Assembly (NCBI GenBank): GCA_963682025.1
Contig: OY821520.1
Span: 186,419,758-186,483,757, forward strand
Length of the DNA: 64,000 bases
Source of the DNA: Cordilura impudica
Taxonomy: Eukaryota; Arthropoda; Insecta; Diptera; Scathophagidae
Reading direction: 5' to 3'
Program-made: the position numbers and the translations under genes
Shown: one piece after another, positions 47,510 through 59,761 of the stretch
How positions within the stretch are numbered: position 1 is the first letter of the stretch
Layout: each line of letters starts with the position of its first letter
The notes under the pieces: generated by a model
Seen by the model: the letters and a program-made list of their open reading frames with translations, nothing else
Told to the model about the DNA's origin: nothing
Databases searched by the model: none

Positions 47510-48535
47510 GGGGCCAAATCAATGCATTCGATATCGAGTAAAATCAATCGAAATTCCATATTTTGGTTTAATATTTGAAGAAGACGGACCACGATTCGCT
47601 TTTCTTCTTAACCAGAGGCCATAATACTTCAACTGTGAGAAAGAAAAACAAGTAAGAAAATTATAGTCGGTCTAGACCGACTATACGATACCCTATACCA
47701 TGCGTTTAGAGATCATATCTCTTAGACCCAACTAACTGGATATAGAAAATAAGCATAAACCAAATTTGAGTGGGATTTTTATTAATTTTTTTGGCTGCAG
47801 ATATGAAAAAGTTCGTATCGGATGCTATATCTATATGGGGACTAGGTCCAAAAATGGACCGATCCTGATCATGTTTGGAAAAGTCTCTTGTATTTTGCAA
47901 AAATATATACAAACCAAATCTGAGAAGAATCAGTGCAATATTTTTGTTTTTTAATAGATTTAAGTGAAGATCGGGAAGCAGCCCTATATGGGGCCAAAGG
48001 GATCATCTTTGGATTACTCATTAGTGGACGTAATGAACGCATACAAAACCCAATTTGAGTAAGATCTATATGACAATTTGGATCTTATGGCAATTTATGT
48101 CGATTTCATAGGGGTAACTTGTATGGGGGCTAGGTCTGAACATGGACCGATTCTCACCAATTTCAATAGCGTTCATCCCATGGCCGACAAAAGCTTATAT
48201 ACCAAATTTTATCAAAATATATTCATATTTGCGACCTGCAGTTTGATTACAAGCTTTACATGGGCACACAGACGGACGGACGGATGGACGGACGGACGGA
48301 CGGACGGACGGACGGACATTGTTAAATCAACTCAAAAAGTGATTCTGATTCGATCGGTATAATTAAAGATGGGTCTAGGTCAAATATTTTTGGTTGTTAC
48401 AAACAGCAGCACAAAGTCATTATACCCAAACCACATAGTGGTATAGGGTATAATTATTCTTAACATTTTATTTTGGGGAATAAAAAATTGATTTCGATCG
48501 AAAAATTTCGATAACAAATGCGGTGATTTGGCCCC
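47510..48535. mobile_element. Short TIR element split by a Helentron-like insertion
   Basis: GGGGCCAAATCAATGCATTCG (47510) pairs inversely with CAAATGCGGTGATTTGGCCCC (to 48535), and similarity extends to TATCGA on both sides. Without the 805-bp Helentron the element is about 220 bp. No clear target duplication. Confidence 0.5.
47648..48452 (-). mobile_element. Helentron-like element, complete
   Basis: This 805-bp copy serves as a reference for the family. Minus strand: TATACCCTATACCAC hairpin start, (GTCC)n at 48270-48316, the internal conserved body, the inverted copy TGGTATAGGGTAT, the perfect 24-bp palindrome at 47662-47685, and CTTACTTGT end. There is no transposase or Rep/helicase gene. 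Confidence 0.85.
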
Positions 48536-48650
48536 AGGTATAATAATTTGACATTACATAATTTGAATTTAAAAATGTACATTACGATATATAAATCTAA
48601 AAAAATAAAATGAGATTGTATAGATTTTAATTTCCAAATTGTGCTATTTT

Positions 48651-49461
48651 TATACCCTATACCACTATGTGGTTTGGGTATAATGACTTTGTGCTGCTGT
48701 TTGTAACAACCAAAAATATTTGACCTACACCCATCTTTAATTATACCGATCGAATCAGAATCACTGTCTGATTCGATTTAACGATGTCCGTCCGTCCGTC
48801 CGTCCGTCCGTCCGTCCGTCTGTGTGTCCATGTAAAGTTTGTAATCAAACTGCAGGTCGTAAGTATGAATATATTTTGACGAAATTTGGTATTTGATCTT
48901 TTGTCGGCCATGGGATGAACGCTATTGAAATTGGTGAGAATCGGTCCATGTTTAGACGTAGCCCCCATACAAATGACCCCTATGAAATCAACATATATTG
49001 CCATAAGATCCAAATTATCATACAAATCTTAGTCAAATTGGGTTTATATGTATATATTACATCCATTAATCTGTAGTCCAAAAATGATCCCTATTGGACA
49101 ACTCTTAGTCATAGGCCCCATATAGAGCTGCTTCCCGATCTTCACTTAAATCTATCAAAAAACAAAAATATTGCACTGATTCTTCTCAAATTTTGTTTCT
49201 ATATATTTTTGCAAAATACAAGAGACTTTACCAAACATGATCAGGGTCGATCCATTTTTGAGCCTAGTCCCCATATAGATATATGATCCGATATGAACTT
49301 TTTCATATCTGCAGCCGAAAAAATTAATAAAAATCCCACTCAAATTTGGTTTATGCTTATTTTCTATATCCAGTTAGTTGGGCCTGCGAGATAGGGTCTC
49401 TAAACGCATGGTATAGGGTATCAGATAGTCGGTCTAGACCGACTATAATTTTCTTACTTGT
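48651..49461 (+). mobile_element. Helentron-like element, complete
   Basis: An 811-bp copy with all family landmarks; (GTCC)n at 48786-48821. It is separated by only 21 bp from the next copy in the same orientation. Confidence 0.85.
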
Positions 49462-49482
49462 TATTTTTATATTATTTATTTT

Positions 49483-50274
49483 TATACCCTATACCACTAT
49501 GTGGTTTGGGTATAATGACTTTGTGCTGGTGTTGGTAAAAACAGCAAAAATATTTGACCTAGACCCATCTTTTATTATACCCATCGAATCAGAATAACTT
49601 TTTGAGTCGATTTAACAATGTCCGTCCGTTCGTCTGTGTGTCCATGTAAACCTTGTAATCAAACTGCAGGTCGCAAATATGAATATATTTTGATGAAATT
49701 TGGCATATAAGCTTTCACCGACCATGGGATGAACGCTATTGAAATTGGTGAGAATCGGTCCATGTTCAGACCTAGCCCCCAAACAAATGACCCCTATAAA
49801 ATCGACATAAATTGCCATAAGATCCAAATTGTCGTATAGATCTTAGTCAAATTGGGTTTGTATGTGTTTATTACATCCATTACTGAATAGTCCAAAAACG
49901 ATCCCTATGGGACAACTCTTAGTCATAGGCCTCATATAGAGCTGCTTCCCGATCTTCACTTAAATCTATCAAAAAACAAAAATATTGCACTGATTCATTT
50001 CAAATTTTGTTTGTATATATTTTCGCAAAATACAAGAGACTTTACCAACCATGGTCAGGATCGGTCCATTTTTGGACCTAGTCCCCATGTAGACATAGTA
50101 TCCGATATGAACTTTTTCATATCTGCAGCCAAAAAAATATTAAAAATACCACTCAAATTTGGTTTATGCTTATTTGCTATATCGAATTAGTTGGACCTAA
50201 GAGATAGAGTCTCTAAACGCATGGTATAGGGTATCGTATAGTCGGTCTAGACCGACTATAATTTTCTTACTTGT
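49483..50274 (+). mobile_element. Helentron-like element, complete
   Basis: A 792-bp copy from TATACCC to CTTACTTGT. The (GTCC)n tract is reduced to two units near 49620, so tract length varies between copies while the body is conserved. Confidence 0.85.
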
Positions 50275-50589
50275 TTTTCTTTGTTTAAGGAAAAATCCTT
50301 ACATTAAAATCATAAAATAATATAACATAAAAAATGTTAACATATGAAATGAATACAGTTGTTAAAGTAAACAATAATGTTATGTTTTACAATATTAACA
50401 TTTAGAGAATAATCAACAAATTGATAAAATCATATTTTTGGAAAAAAAATGTTTGCGTAAGTTTTGGGTCAGAAGTAAAGTATTAAAAAAAAAAATCATG
50501 TGAGTCCGATCACAAGGGAGATGTGTAAACATATAATAATTAAAGAAAACATCAACATCATATTTTCCAGTGCATAAAAAATAAGTCGA

Positions 50590-53345
50590 TTATGCTGTTT
50601 TCTGAAATTCAATTGATGTTTTCTGAAATGCAATTGATGTTCTCAGCAATTCAAATAATGATTTTTGAAATTCAATTGATGTTTTCTGAAATACAATTAA
50701 TGTTCTCAGCAATTCAAATAATGCTTTTTGAAATTCAATTGAAGTTTTCTGAAATTCTAATGATGTTTTCCGAAATACAATTGATGTTTTCTGAAATACA
50801 GTTGATGTTTTCTGAAATTCTATTGATGTTTTCTGAAATTCAATTGATGTTTTCTGAAATACAATTAATGTTCTCAGCAATTCAAATAATGCTTTTTGAA
50901 ATTCAATTGATGTTTTCTGAAATTCTAATTATGTTTTCTGAAATTCAAATGATGTTTTCTGAAACTCGAATGATATTTCTGAAATTATATTGATGTTTTC
51001 TGAAATTCTATTGATGTTTTCTGAAATTCAATTGATGTTTTTCTGAAACTCGAATGATGTTTTCTGAAATTATATTGATGTTTTCTGAAATTCTATTTAT
51101 GTTTTCTGAAATTCAAATGATGTTTTCTTAAACTCGAATGATGTTTTCTGAACAGTATATTGATGTTTTCTGAAATTCTATTTATGTTTTCTGAAATTCA
51201 ATTGATGTTTTCTGAAATACAATTGATGTTTTCTGAAATTCTATTGATTTTTTTTTTGAAATTCTATTTATATTTTCTGAAATTCAAATGATGTGTTCTG
51301 AAATACAATTGATGTTTTCTGAAATACAATTGATGTTTTCTGAAATTCTATTGATGTTTTCTGAAATTCAATTGATGTTTTCGGAAACTCGAATTAAGTT
51401 TTCTGAAATTATATTGATGTTTTCTGAAATTCTATTTATGTTTTCTGAAATTCAAACGATGTTTTCTGAAATTATATTGATGGTTTATGAAATACAATTG
51501 ATGTTTTCTGAAATTCTATTTATGTTTTCTGAAATTCAAATGATGTTTTCTGAAATACAATTGATGTTTTCTGAAATACAATTGCTGTTTTCTGAAATTA
51601 TGTTGATGTTTTCAGAAATTCAATTGATGTTTTCTGAAATTTTATTGATGTTTTCTGATATACAGTTTATTTTTTCTGAAATCCTATTGATGTTTTCTGA
51701 AATACAATTGATGTATTCTGAAATTATATTGATGGTTTCAGAAATACAAATGTGTTTTCTGAAATTATATTGATGTTTTTTGAAATTCTATTTATGTTTT
51801 CTGAAATTCGAATGATGTTTTCTGAAATTATATTTATGGTTTCTGAAATACAATTGATGTTTTCTGAAATTATATTGATGTTTTCTAAAATTGTATTTAT
51901 GTTTTCTGAAATTCAAATGATGTTTTCTGAAATTATATTGATGGTTTCTGAAATACAATTGATGTTTTCTGAAATTATATTGATGTTTTCTGAAATTCTA
52001 TTTATGTTTTCTGAAATTCAATTGATGTTTTCTGAAATTTTATTGATGTTTTCTGATATACAGTTTATTTTTTCTGAAATCCTATTGATGTTTTCTGAAA
52101 TACAATTGATGTATTCTGAAATTATATTGATGGTTTCAGAAATACAAATGTGTTTTCTGAAATTATATTGATGTTTTTTGAAATTCTATTTACGTTTTCT
52201 GAAATTCGAATGATGTTTTCTGAAATTATATTTATGGTTTCTGAAATACAATTGATGTTTTCTGAAATTATATTGATGTTTTCTAAAATTCTATTTATGT
52301 TTTCTGAAATTCAAATGATGTTTTCTGAAATTATATTGATGGTTTCTGAAATACAATTGATGTTTTCTGAAATTATATTGATGTTTTCTGAAATTCTATT
52401 TATGTTTTCTGAAATTCAATTGATGTTTTCTAAAATTATATTGATGTTTTCCGAAATTCTATTGATGCTTTCTGAAATTCAATTGATGTTTTCTGAAACT
52501 CGAATGATGTTTTCTGAAATTCTATTTATGTTTTCTGAAATTCAAATGATATTTTCTGAAATTATATTGATGTTTTCTGAAATTCTATTTATGTTTTCTG
52601 AAATTCAAATGATATTTTCTGAAATTGTATTAATGGTTTCTGAAATACAGTTGATGTTTTCTGAAATTCTATTGATGCTTTCTGATATTCATTTGATATT
52701 TTCTGAAACTCGAATGATGTTTTCTGAAATAATATTGATGTTTTCTGAAATTCTATTTATGTTTTCTGAAATTCAAGTGATGTTTTCTGAAATTCTATTG
52801 ATGTTTTCTGAAATTCAATTGATGTTTTCTGAAACTCGAATGATGTTTTCTGAAATTATATTGATGTTTTCTGAAATTCTATTTATGTTTTCTGAAATTC
52901 AAATGATGTTTTCTGAAATTATATTGATGGTTTCTGAAATACAATTGATGTTTTCTGAAATACAATTGATGTTTTCTGAAATTCTATTGATGTTTTCTGA
53001 AATTCTATTTATATTTTCTGAAATTCAAATGATGTTTTCTGAAATACAATTGACGTTTTCTGAAATACAATTGATGTTTTCTGAAATTCTATTGATGTTT
53101 TCTGAAATTCAATTGACGTTTTCTGAAACTCGAATGATGTTTTCTGAAATTATATTGATGTTTTCTGAAATTCTATTCATGTTTTCTGAAATTCAAATGA
53201 TGTTTTCTGAAACTCGAATGATGTTTTCTGAAATTATATTGATGTTTTCTGAAATTCTATTTATGTTTTCTGAAATTCAAATGATGTTTTCTGAAATTAT
53301 ATTGATGGTTTCTGAAATACAATTGATGTTTTTTGAAAGACAATT
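50590..53345 (+). repeat. 21-bp minisatellite, about 130 units, open reading frames
   Basis: The unit is close to ATGTTTTCTGAAATTCAATT(G). Its plus frame encodes a heptad MFSEI-x-x. Open frames of 133, 161, 139 and 402 codons (50592, 51288, 51752, 52150) follow one another, with frame changes at units of 20 or 22 bases. Unit variants encode IILMF, ILFMF, IQMMF, IILMV and IQLMF and recur in that order, a higher-order period of five units (105 bp). A larger duplication of 398 bp is also present. No signal peptide, promoter or splice signal was found, so translation is not supported; most likely non-genic. Confidence 0.9.
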
Positions 53346-53384
53346 GGAAAATGTTTAGAAAAGAACATATCATAATTTTTTCAC

Positions 53385-53463
53385 CAATACAATCATAAGT
53401 CACACAGCGTTATCTGCTTCAGCTCACACCGATATGAGTTACGCTGTTTTTGTGATTGTATTG
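53385..53463. repeat. Short inverted repeat (hairpin)
   Basis: CAATACAATCATAAGTCACA, CAGCG pairs with CGCTGTTTTTGTGATTGTATTG across a loop of about 30 bases, just after the minisatellite. Confidence 0.5.
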
Positions 53464-53879
53464 TGAAATAGAAATTTACCCCCCTGCGCGTATAGATGTT
53501 TACACATCAAAAAATTGTTATGAAGACCGGATTCTATGGGGTCAAAACCGCCTCGAGGCAGTTTTGGGAAATATAGCAAAGAAAATGCCCTACATAGTAG
53601 TATTTTGTTTAATTTCTAAACAAAAAACAACAATTTACATCACAAATGAATAGAAAATAAAATAAAATTTATTATGTATTTATTTCTTTGATTCATGAAT
53701 TCAATTACATATGTATGTACATAAAATAATTACAAAAAATCGAAAGTCCATATAAAAAACAGCTTATTTCTCCTATTTATGATGAAAATCAGAAAAGCAA
53801 TGCTTTTGCTGAGAAAAACAGAGATGTAAATTGTATTTTCAGCATATTGTTTGAGTTTCTGAATTGAGGTCAGGAAATT

Positions 53880-55460
53880 TGCATGTCTTTTTACCAGTAC
53901 ATGGCAAAAACTGCAGAAAATATTCGACTCCATCATAGCGAACAGCTACGGGCAGTAGATAAGTCATTTTCCATGAACCCTGAAGCATTGGACTTTGGAA
54001 TAAACAAAGCACGTGAGCAACCTGTGTTCGAAAATTTGGTAATTGGTGTTGTGTCTATTATTTGTATACTTATTAGCCTCCAAAGGAACTTTCAATCGAC
54101 CAATAAGTCCATCCAAAAGGTCAACTCCACGCATATGGCTATTACATTCATGTATTACATTGTGGCAAACGATATCAACAAACTTTTTTCAGAAAGTACA
54201 AATCTTTTAGACGTGATTTTTGTCATGTTTCATTCTGAAAAGGGTTCGTGCCTGTAATGCCCCACTATATGTTATTTTACTTTGTATATTCACTTTAAAT
54301 ACATATTTATGTTAATCAAGTTTGTATGTGTTATATGTTTTCATGTTTTCAAATTATTTTCGAAAATTTTCTTAATAAATTTATATTTCAATCAAAGAAA
54401 TTAATTGATTTTTTTAATAAAAATATATACCAACTTCAGTATCTATGAAGTCGATACCAGTCGCACTGTTTTTTTTTTCAAACTGATAAAGATATGTCGA
54501 CACCAGAAGCGAAGCTGCAAAAGTCAGTAAAGTATCAAAACAATATTTTTTTTTAGTCATTTTCCTTAGTCCGCTTACAATTCTCGATTCGATTTGGGCG
54601 CATAATCTCCAAACAATGAATCCCACGTGATCGAATATATACGAGTAGTGGTAGTGAAGTATAATAAATGTAAAAAAATATGTGTTTTTTTATCTGGTAC
54701 AATACTTTACAATCGAACAACCACATTTGCTGACGCTCCAAGGTCTGGTGAAGCAGGTTATACCACATTGTCCCCTGCACCGCGATATATTTCAAAGTTT
54801 TAGCAGAAACCGGAGGAATCACACAAAATGAAGAGTTTGACTTCCTATTTGTGCACTTTATCTGGCATATATTGCCGAAGAAAAGACTTTAGCTTCGTTG
54901 CACACACAAACGTTGAGACATTGGCACGGACTGAAACATTTCATTAAAATGCTTTGCAATCGAACGTACTTTGTGGAAAGGATCGTATTTGTTTAAAACG
55001 ATTCTTTGACATGGTGTTTTGGAACGCATATTCGCTCCAGTATGAACGCAGGCTTGGATAGGTATAAACCGACATGATAAATAATATGCCGATATATTGA
55101 CGAATTTCTAAATTGGTTGTAGAAAAGGAATTCGTATTTTTTTGAGCGGCATAGATATTCGTCTGTTGAAGTACTCAATGATAGAATCATCCTAAAAGTA
55201 TTCGAAGCATATAATTGGTGTATCAAGCTTTTTAAGATCTTCTCAGATTGCTTTGGCGCCACAGCAATTTTTTGAAGATCTGCAATTTTGGATGAATATT
55301 AAAAACGAATCTGGTAGATGCACCAGCATCTTTTATGGATTTGTCATTAGGTTGAATGACTGCTTGCTCAGCAGGTGCTGTGCGCTGATGCTTCAGTATT
55401 GTAGGAGTACCTGAAGCAATCGAAGTTGATGGAGATGACGTATGAAACGACACGGTGCTT
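53880..55460 (-). pseudogene. piggyBac-like transposase relic
   Basis: Read on the minus strand, with frame changes: AQKNTNSFSTTNLEIRQYIG and ILFIMSVYTYPSLRSYWS at about 55180-55070, then KYDPFHKVRSIAKHFNEMFQ near 54985-54925, the DDD-domain stretch YYTSLPLLVYIRSRGIHCLE at about 54675-54610, RPNRIENCKRTKEND to 54553, GVDISLSVW near 54490, and RGVDLLDGLIGRLKVPLEAN at about 54140-54080. These follow the order of piggyBac-family transposases. The Asp-rich N-terminal part may reach 55785. No TTAA ends were established. Many stops and frameshifts, so inactive. The overlapping 124-codon plus-strand frame at 53883 is antisense to this relic. Confidence 0.7.
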
Positions 55461-55869
55461 ACTCATAAACAAATCTCTGAAGAAAGCGCTAATTCTGACG
55501 AAAATCTATACCGGTCAGTCTCCGGTTATCAATATCACTTAGATAATTTGTGAGTGGATGTAGTTTTGAGGACATTAAATTTTCAAGTGCGATATCCTCC
55601 TGTTCTGTGTCCAAAATTGTAATGGAAACATGCGATGCTATTATCATGATAAAGCAAAAATTACATTCAGCCCAATTACGAATATTCTCAAGGAATTTCT
55701 TTCTCACGGAAAATACTTTTCTCGAGAAAAAAAATCCTTCAATTATAAATTCCGTGTGAACAAAAAAATTAATAAGTGGCATCATCGAATTTCGAAGCCA
55801 GTTGTTTTGCTTATTGAAATTAATTTTCTGTTTTTTTTTTGTGTGTGCAAACGGAAATAAATTTATTTC

Positions 55870-56998
55870 AAAGAAAAATTAAATAAAAAAGAATAGCATA
55901 GCTATGATGCGAGAAATCTTGGAGGAAATTGGTGTTGTAGAACCACAACGACGAAATAGCTAAAAAGGATTGATAGAAGTCAATTGCGGGCTGAATCTAT
56001 GGAAAACGCAATCAGTGCCTGAATTGGCTCTCATTAAAGTTAAAAAAGTTGAAGTTTGGCTTTATTTGTGGTCAGCCTACAAGATTAATAAAATATTTTT
56101 TTTTTATTTAAATTTTGTTTTATCAAAATTCTTCTTACATTTTTAAGTAAACTCCCGTCTGTTTTGCAAAGGAAATTTTTTAAGGGAAAAAACCAAATTC
56201 AAGCGCATTGAGAATAAACTACTTTTTTCCCATCGAATTTTTTTCGGAATGAATTTTATTCATAATAGGGGAAAAGGGAGAAGTGAGAAATTTAATGCGG
56301 AATTTTTGTTTAGAATTGGGCTGATTAGTTTTTTCAGCTAAATATATCACAAATATATATTGGTCAATTCCAAGCAGTGTTATGTCAGTCCTATTTTAAT
56401 AAGATTTTATATATGCCTAAATTTTCATGTAAATTTTCAAGAAAAAAAAAATCTAATTTTACACATAACTGGTGTGTTGGAAAAACATTTTTTTTAATGT
56501 AAGTTTAGCAAAAACAAATTGTTTCTTGTTTTTTTTTTCAAGACAAAAACAAAGACGTATATTGTATACACGCAATGTATACTCATATACAAACATATTT
56601 GCTTCAAAGTTGTTTTATATTTTAGTTTGTTATATTGGAAGAGGCTTAAATAGTATAACTCTTTGCTTGGATTCTCATTTGGTTGTTTTCAGCAAACGTA
56701 TATGAATTTAGCATTTTATCAAACAAACTATCTACTCCTTTTGGTTACTGATGAGGGTTGGTGAGTCGACCTGAAACAGCTGTATAACCTGTTATGCAGA
56801 ATATAGATCAATTTTTGAAACAAATGTACCAATGTTTTTGCTTTATTTAAATTAAAAACATGTGATCTTGAGCCTGATTAATTTATAACTCAAGCATTTG
56901 AAATAATTAACTTTAGAAACTATCTCAAATAAATTTAAATAGTTTACAAAGTATTTTCACTAAAACTAAGCCTCAAGCTGATCACACATACTACAATA
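55870..56998. other. AT-rich non-coding stretch
   Basis: No gene with recognisable motifs; a 77-codon frame at 56472-56705 looks accidental. Confidence 0.4.
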
Positions 56999-57000
56999 AC

Positions 57001-57003
57001 TAT

Positions 57004-57034
<31 letters not shown>

Positions 57035-57042
57035 TTTGTTTT
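57001..57042. repeat. (TTTA)n tract, 3' tail of the minus-strand LINE
   Basis: About ten TTTA units, on the minus strand a (TAAA)n tail, the usual end of such LINEs. Confidence 0.85.
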
Positions 57043-59757
57043 AATGATTTCCTGCACAACAAGACTAAGTCTTATAATTACAGTACATGATTTTAGTAGT
57101 GTACAAACATGTTTAGCCAAATTAAATTGAATAAAATTGTAACTAATATATAAAAATTAATATGAATAATAAAATTGTGACATTAATAAAATATAACATA
57201 GAATATTTAAAAAAAAAAAAAGTTTTAAATTAAAAATAATTAAAAATTACAAAAAAGAAATATGTATATATATGTAAATGAAATTTTACCAGGAGTAGGA
57301 ATAAATAATGATATAAAAATTTATATAAATTAAAGTTATTAAAAATTAGGACATAAAAAAATAATTATGATATAAATAACTATAAAAGAAAAACTACCAG
57401 GAGTATTTAACTAAAATAATTAAAAAGACTTTTTTTAAAACTCATTGCGTTGCTGTTTATTTGTTGGCTATGTTGAAGAGCATTCCAAAGACGAGTAGCA
57501 TTTACAAAGAACTGCCATTCAGAAACGAGACATCGGAATTTGGGAATTATGACATTTTTGCCTCTTGACGATCTAGCAAAGCGTATATTTTGAAAAAGGT
57601 ACTTCGGTTTTTGAGAGTATATAATTTTTCGAAAAAATATTAAAGTTCTAATCTTTAACAAGTTTTCAAACGAAACTCCATAGAGAGTCTTCGAATAGGA
57701 CGATACTTGATCTCGCTTTTTAAGTCCGTAAACATATCGTATAATATTATTATATAAAACTTGAAGTTTTTTCTTACTTATGGAGTCACAATAAGAAAAC
57801 AATTCACAACCGTAAGTAAGACTAGGAATCAAATAAGCTTTCGCGAGTAGCATTCTTACTTTTAACGGCGTAAAGTACTGCACAGACCACAACGTTCTTA
57901 ATTTGACATATATTTGCACAACCAGAGTATTGATATGATTTGACCAAGTTAAGTTATTGTTAAACAATATTCCCAAATTTTTTGCCGTTCGTACAATATC
58001 AATTTTCTCGTTGTTTATAATGATGTCATCTTAAATGATTGGGTTTAACGTTTTTTTGTGAATTACGATACATTTGGATTTTCTTGGATTTAAACACAGG
58101 CCGTTTGCTGATGCCCAACAAGATATGTTGTTTAAATCATGATTGAGTTTATTAACGTTTTCTCTGATAGATTGAACTGGACTACTTAAATACAATTGTA
58201 CATCGTCTGCATACATGTGAATCTTGCAGTGAGATAAATGTTGTGGCAAATCATTAGCATAAATAGAAAAAAGTAGTGGCCCCAGAACAGATCCCTGAGG
58301 TACGCCTCTTGTTAGTGTAAGGGGATTGGACTCAATGCCGTTTAAACATACCGACTGAATGCGGTCAGTGAGGTAAGATGATATAAGTTGTGATGATGTT
58401 GATGAAAATTTAAAATGTGACCTTAGCTTAGTACATAATATTTGATGGTTAACTGTGTCAAAAGCCTTGGAGTGATCGAGTAGCACCAAGAAGTTAATCT
58501 TACCATCATCTAGTTCACGCCTTATACTCTCCGATACGTCAATTAAAGCAGTTACACAGCTGTGATTAGGTTGGAAACCTGACTGGCGGTCAGACATCAG
58601 GTGATTTTCATAAACGTGAACACCTATCTGGTGGTGTAAAATTTTTTCTAAAGCTTTTGAAAGAAAACTTAAGATAGATATTGGCCGGTACTCACTGTTT
58701 GATTTAGGGACTGGAATTAACTTCGCATGCTTCCATTTCGAAGGAAAACAGCTAGTTGTGATGATGGTATTAAATAAATGAGTAATATACGGCAATATAG
58801 ATGGCAGAATAATTCTAATGAACTTAGGATCAAGATTATCATATCCTATTGCATTGGATTTTATTTGAGAACAACTAGAGAAAACATCAAATTGATTGAC
58901 ACATGAAAATTCAAATATGTCCTGGTCAAGCGTATCATTGTCATTATAAAGAGAATTTTCGCTTTGTGCCATATTGTCCGTCGCTACAAGAAGCGAAGTA
59001 TTAGTAAATATGTTGTTGAGTTCATCAACATTAATGGAGCAGTTCATGCTTTTATCCATATTTCCAATACCAATGTCCCTAATAGTTTTCCAGGTGTGTT
59101 TGGATTCAAGGGCAGTACCAAACCGCTTAGAGTAATACTCAGTTCTGGCCATTCTAATTCGATTATTAGAATCCCTCTGAGCAGAACGAAATTCTGCTTT
59201 TAGTTCTGGTGTTTTAAAACGCTTCCATCTAGAGTATGCTAAATCCCTACGTTGTATTGAATTTAGAATAGAAAAATTGAACCACGGTTTTTTTTTTGCC
59301 GAAATTGTTTTTGTCCTCAAAGGGACTGCTTCATCATAAAGCTTCAGAATATTATACTCTAGGAACGATAGTTGGTCATCAACAGAAATCAAGTCGTAGA
59401 TTCTATTCCAATTAACTCGAAGATAATTCTCATTAAGAAGGGCATAATTTATGTTTTTAAAATCGCGATAAGAATAAGTTTGATCTCTTTGATCGAGTAA
59501 GAAGTCATATGATGCAAAAACCAGAACATGTTTGGAGAAGCATGATGCAGAAATTTGATCATAAAGTAATATTTTAGATGGATCACCCACGAACAAAAGG
59601 TCCAGTAGCGTGCTATTATATTTCGTGAAGTGAGTAGGTAATGTAGTGTTAGTCGGTGTGAGACCTATCGATTCCATATGGTCCCTGAACGAGGATTCAG
59701 TTAGAAGATTATAATTAAAGTCTCCTGCTATTACCACGTCGTTGTATGGCATGATTA
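57001..59757 (-). pseudogene. Jockey/I-group LINE, 5'-truncated, ORF2 open but for one stop
   Basis: The minus-strand frame runs from 59752 to 57407, 781 codons with a single in-frame TAA at 58028-58030. It begins inside the endonuclease (VVIAGDFNYNLL, the GDFN motif), so the 5' end is truncated. Then: SDHxVxF-type region decayed, SDPKFIRI-like linker, PKSNSEYRPISILSFLSKAL near 58700, QSGFQPNHSCVTALIDV, FLVLLDHSKAFDTVNHQ near 58480, RGVPQGSVLGPLLFSIYAND at about 58305-58245, and MYADDVQLYLSS at 58215-58180 with an intact catalytic YADD. The C-terminal part ends LVSEWQFFVNATRLWNAL, SFKKSLFNYFS. The 3' tail is (TAAA)n on this strand (57001-57042). Low damage suggests a young insertion. Confidence 0.85.
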
Positions 59758-59761
59758 AAGT

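Noticed and set aside
48078..48362. Recurrent open frames of 60-94 codons starting MDLMAIYVDF or MSGIFINFF (also at 6474, 7241, 48741, 49155, 49612, 62363)
   Set aside because: They lie inside Helentron-like repeats. Their recurrence reflects copies of the same DNA, the RTDGRTDG part is only the GTCC tract translated, and several copies are broken without a pattern of protein conservation.
50590..53345. CRISPR-like array
   Set aside because: The repeats are contiguous 21-bp units without spacers, in an animal genome.
52150..53358. 402-codon open frame as a protein-coding gene
   Set aside because: It is the 21-bp minisatellite read in the one frame without stops. There is no promoter, signal or splice evidence, and the frame changes within the array.
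53883..54257. 124-codon plus-strand frame as a small gene
   Set aside because: It overlaps, in antisense, the piggyBac-like relic on the minus strand, which has ordered family motifs.
55550..55860. Plus-strand frames of 69 and 76 codons
   Set aside because: No motif, and they overlap the likely N-terminal part of the piggyBac relic on the other strand.
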